DNA of 35,356 nt from positions 984,578 through 1,019,933 of the forward strand of contig NZ_KB849239.1 in NCBI RefSeq assembly GCF_000368085.1, in the 5' to 3' direction. A program made the translations under genes and the position numbers. Positions 32,743 to 35,356 of the stretch are shown here, in pieces (position 1 is the stretch's first letter; each line of letters opens with the position of its first letter). The stretch is from Acinetobacter nosocomialis NIPH 2119 (GTDB lineage: Bacteria > Pseudomonadota > Gammaproteobacteria > Pseudomonadales > Moraxellaceae). The notes under the pieces were generated by a model. That model had not been told where the DNA came from. It was given only the letters and a program-made list of their open reading frames with translations, and made no database searches.

Positions 32743-33177
32743 ATGCAAATTCTATTACTACTCCTAACCATTTTAGGGGGTATGGGGCTATCGGTCGAAG
32801 CAGGGCTTTTAGGGCCGTTAGGAAAAGAAGTGGGTGAGCTGTGGGCCACGTTTAGTATTTTTGGTGTGGGTGCAGCACTTACTTTTCTACTCATGCTGTT
32901 TTTTAGCCCACGGAATAGTCCTTCATTTTTTACACTTCCATCTTGGCAATTACTCGGTGGTGTTCTTGGTCCTGCTTACGTCATTATTTTGACCATTACG
33001 ACTCCAATTATTGGTATTGCAATGACCATGATTGGCATTTTAGCGGGTCAGGTGTCTAAAAGTCTGATTATCGACCACTATGGTTTACTGGGAACTCCAC
33101 ATCGAAAAGTAGACCGTAAACGGGTAGTGGCACTCATCTTTATTGTTGTCGCACTTATACTTGTGGCAAAAGCATAG
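32743..33177 (+). CDS. YdcZ-type half-size DMT transporter, subunit 1
   Basis: The 144-residue protein is almost wholly hydrophobic, with about five membrane helices, starting MQILLLLLTILGGMGLSVEAGLLGPLG. It fits the YdcZ (DUF606) branch of the drug/metabolite transporters, which have five helices instead of ten. It is followed after 9 bases by a second protein of the same family, so the two likely pair as a heterodimer. It is divergent from a LysR gene that probably controls it. The ribosome site is weak. The substrate is unknown. Confidence 0.82.
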   Translation: MQILLLLLTILGGMGLSVEAGLLGPLGKEVGELWATFSIFGVGAALTFLLMLFFSPRNSPSFFTLPSWQLLGGVLGPAYVIILTITTPIIGIAMTMIGILAGQVSKSLIIDHYGLLGTPHRKVDRKRVVALIFIVVALILVAKA

Positions 33178-33186
33178 GAGACCCGC

Positions 33187-33645
33187 ATGACAATTTTAAT
33201 GATTATTCTCGCCGTCATTGGTGGTGCTTTGCTGAGTGTACAGGCCGCAATTAATGGTCAACTTGGAGCGAAAGTTGGTGTTTTTCGTAGTGCTTTTCTG
33301 ACTTTTTCGGTCGGTGCTCTAATTACGGCTCTCCTTATTTTTTACTTTGAACCTAGACAAACTTTAACGTTACTAGATGTTCCTAAATGGCAGTTATTAG
33401 GTGCTATGTGTGGCGTACCTTATATTGTCATTATGGTACTGGCTGTACAAAGAATTGGGGCTGCGGTTGCTACTGTTGCTGTGATTTTTGGGCAACTTTT
33501 GATGAGTATCTTGATTGATAACTTTGGCTGGTTCGGTAATGAAATGCTTCCTTTTTCACTGTATCGATTAGGAGCGCTAATTTGCTTAGGGATTGCTTTA
33601 TATTTTATTTATTCAAGTAGTAAGGATAAAAAGATAGAAGGGTAA
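33187..33645 (+). CDS. YdcZ-type half-size DMT transporter, subunit 2
   Basis: The 152-residue membrane protein (MTILMIILAVIGGALLSVQAAINGQLGAKVG...) is clearly of the same family as the upstream gene: both keep GG..LSV.A, the PKWQLLGA/PSWQLLGG loop, a GPAY/GVPY-type turn and an (S)ILIDNFG/SLIIDHYG segment followed by a last helix. The paired arrangement matches other two-component small transporters in which the subunits insert in opposite directions. AGGAGA lies before the ATG. A hairpin terminator may follow at 33671. Confidence 0.82.
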   Translation: MTILMIILAVIGGALLSVQAAINGQLGAKVGVFRSAFLTFSVGALITALLIFYFEPRQTLTLLDVPKWQLLGAMCGVPYIVIMVLAVQRIGAAVATVAVIFGQLLMSILIDNFGWFGNEMLPFSLYRLGALICLGIALYFIYSSSKDKKIEG

Positions 33646-33670
33646 AATACGAGCCAAATTTAGTATTGAA

Positions 33671-33719
33671 TTTAATGAGCCCACATTAGGAGTAAGACTA
33701 ACAATGAGGCTCATTTAAA
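33671..33719 (+). terminator. Possible terminator after the YdcZ pair
   Basis: TTTAATGAGCC (33671-33681) pairs with GGCTCATTTAAA (33708-33719) with one bulged A; the loop is 26 bases and ATTTTT follows. The long loop lowers confidence. Confidence 0.55.
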
Positions 33720-34088
33720 ATTTTTAAGTGCTCAGTTGATTCCGTTTATTTAGTGGTATCCACAGAAACCACAAAGTATAATGAGATAAAATATTGAGAC
33801 AAAATAATTATATAGTGAATAAATAAATTTTATAATTTTAAAAGCATCATATAATTTAATTATAAATAGTAAATTGGTTTTACTAATTTAGAAAAAATCT
33901 TTAATTATTTTTTAATTTCTCAATCTTTTGACCTTGTTAAGTTAAGAAAAAGGTTTTTATTTTTTAATAAATATCTTATATGTTAAATTTATACCTCCAC
34001 AATGCTCCAATAAAATTATTATATTGAAATGTTACTATTTTTTATTTTTTGTGGTAAATTTTTTACGTTATAAATAGGTTTTATAAAA
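33720..34088 (+). promoter_or_regulatory. AT-rich region upstream of the Bap-like gene
   Basis: About 370 bases without a credible gene on either strand. It is very AT-rich with long T and A runs, the kind of DNA bound by H-NS-like proteins. A TATAAA at 34069-34074 is a possible -10, but no well-spaced -35 is visible. AGG at 34076-34078 is the only ribosome-site candidate for the gene at 34089. Confidence 0.4.
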
Positions 34089-35356
34089 ATGCAAAATATA
34101 CTTACTTTTATTAAAAATGGTCAAAAATTTATTTTAGATACTTCTTCAGTTCAAAGTATCAAAGATATAGGAAATGGTTTTGAAATTACTCTTAAAAGTG
34201 GTGAGGTAATTCAAGCTGAATCATATAGTGTTACTCCAAATAATCATTCTTTAGAACAAGTTTCTAGTCCGCAAGTAGAAAATAATTCTGGAGCTGATGA
34301 GGAATTTGAAAAGGAAGAAGCTTTAAAAGAAAAGAGTTTATTGGATTCACAAGCAATGTTATGGGGCGGTGCTGCGATTGCACTTGGTGGTATTGCAGTA
34401 GCGTCATCAAGTGGTGGTAGTGATAGTTCAGCACCTTCTGATCAGACTCCTCCAGTAAGTTTAACTAAAATATTGTCTGAAGATGGTAAAACGGTAAGTG
34501 GTTTAACAGAAGCTGAAGCAACTGTTATAGTTGAAAATTCAGCTGGAAAAGTAATCGGTTCTGCTAAAGCTGGAGCAGATGGGACATACTTAATTAATTT
34601 GGATAAAGCTTATACTAATGGTGAAGTAATAAAAGTTTCTGCTCAAGATGCTGCCGGTAATAGTACAATTAAACAAGAGCTTATCGCTTCTGATATTACG
34701 GCTCCTACTTTAACACACGCTATTTCTTCTAACGGTAAAACTATTATGGGTTTGACAGAGGCTAATTCAACTGTCACCGTTAAAGATTCATCTGGAAAAA
34801 TCATTGGAACTGCAAAGTCTGATAATGATGGAAAATATACAGTCATACTGGATAAAGCTTATTTAAATGGTGAAAACCTTACTATTTCTGCCGAAGATTT
34901 AGCTGGTAATAAATCAACAATTCAAACAATTTTGGCTGACGATAAAACTGCGCCAATAGGTTTAACAGCGATTATTAATTATACGGGTAATGTGGTTACA
35001 GGTATAACTGAAGCCAATGCAACAGTAATAATAAAAAATACAGCGGGAACCGTAGTCGGTACAGCTACAGCTGATGCCATAGGTAAATATTCAATTACAC
35101 TGGATAAGGCTTACTTAAATGGTGAAAGCTTAACTGCTACTGCAACAGACTTAGCTGGTAATGCTACAGCACCAGAAACAATTATTGCACCGGATACCAC
35201 AGCCCCATCAAGCTTAACTGTAACAATTGACACGACCGGTAAAGTGGTTACAGGTTTAACGGAAGCAAATGTTGTGGTGACTGTTAAGAATGCTGCTGGA
35301 ATCATAATTGGTACTAGCACAGCAGATGCGACAGGGAAATATTCAATTACGCTGGA
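34089..35356 (+). CDS. Bap-like giant surface protein, N-terminal part (runs off window)
   Basis: The frame is open from an ATG at 34089 to the window end (422 codons). Residues 1-70 (MQNILTFIKNGQKFILDTSS...) resemble the BapA-type prefix domain. An acidic stretch follows, then a hydrophobic segment near residues 95-110 (MLWGGAAIALGGIAVASSS) and a Ser/Gly linker. Ig-like repeats of about 84 residues begin at residues 118, 202, 285 and 369 (nucleotides 34440, 34692, 34941 and 35193), each with GLTEA.ATV, GKY...LDKAY.NGE and A.D.AGN. Proteins of this design in Acinetobacter (Bap, BLP1, BLP2) form large biofilm adhesins, probably secreted by a type I system. Which of these it is cannot be told without the C-terminus. 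Confidence 0.85.
   Translation, partial: MQNILTFIKNGQKFILDTSSVQSIKDIGNGFEITLKSGEVIQAESYSVTPNNHSLEQVSSPQVENNSGADEEFEKEEALKEKSLLDSQAMLWGGAAIALGGIAVASSSGGSDSSAPSDQTPPVSLTKILSEDGKTVSGLTEAEATVIVENSAGKVIGSAKAGADGTYLINLDKAYTNGEVIKVSAQDAAGNSTIKQELIASDITAPTLTHAISSNGKTIMGLTEANSTVTVKDSSGKIIGTAKSDNDGKYTVILDKAYLNGENLTISAEDLAGNKSTIQTILADDKTAPIGLTAIINYTGNVVTGITEANATVIIKNTAGTVVGTATADAIGKYSITLDKAYLNGESLTATATDLAGNATAPETIIAPDTTAPSSLTVTIDTTGKVVTGLTEANVVVTVKNAAGIIIGTSTADATGKYSITL

Overview
The window comes from an Acinetobacter chromosome, most likely the A. calcoaceticus-baumannii complex. Support comes from the catM-cat gene organisation, a CatM very like the ADP1 protein as I remember it, a Bap-like giant adhesin at the right edge, low GC and AT-rich spacers. 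Species assignment is inference.

Positions 1-5523 hold the catechol branch of the beta-ketoadipate pathway. The leftward genes are catB, catC, catA, catI, catJ and the first codons of catF, with the divergent LysR gene catM. A hairpin-rich repeat element separates catJ from catF. Positions 5605-13099 hold an outer membrane protein gene and a cluster for oxidative breakdown of an aldonate, probably pentonate: FadR-type GntR, IlvD/Edd dehydratase, MFS importer, AraD1-like FAH-family enzyme and 2-oxoglutarate-semialdehyde dehydrogenase. Both pathways end in central metabolites. Two identical GntR-type operators sit in the divergent promoter region of the aldonate cluster.

Positions 13120-20653 hold the most striking system: a local MerR regulon. 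Five promoters carry an abnormally long 19-bp spacer filled by the dyad TTAAAGT-N2-ACTTTAA. They drive an acetoacetate-decarboxylase-like gene, an alpha/beta hydrolase, an old-yellow-enzyme reductase plus a saccharopine-dehydrogenase-like reductase, a periplasmic DJ-1/Hsp31-like protein and a cytosolic DJ-1/Hsp31-like protein. A MerR gene with a single cysteine lies among them. I infer a response to reactive carbonyls or other electrophiles. Next to it (20678-22486) is a TetR gene with a metallo-beta-lactamase-fold gene; the same operator lies before each.

Positions 22589-27288 are accessory in character: a protein made of two tandem repeats, a compact transcription unit with a nested folded RNA and two tiny ORFs, a second TetR, a lipoprotein, a DUF2247-like protein, and small membrane proteins including one of 46 residues. 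Positions 27312-31622 hold an operon of MatC-like carrier, amidohydrolase-2 lactonase-like enzyme and MFS carrier, facing a HutC-type GntR gene across four tandem 8-bp repeats that end in a palindrome. Positions 31711-33645 hold a LysR gene divergent from two half-size YdcZ-type transporters. The window ends inside a Bap-like surface protein with Ig-like repeats of about 84 residues.

All calls were made by reading the sequence; no database search or folding program was run.
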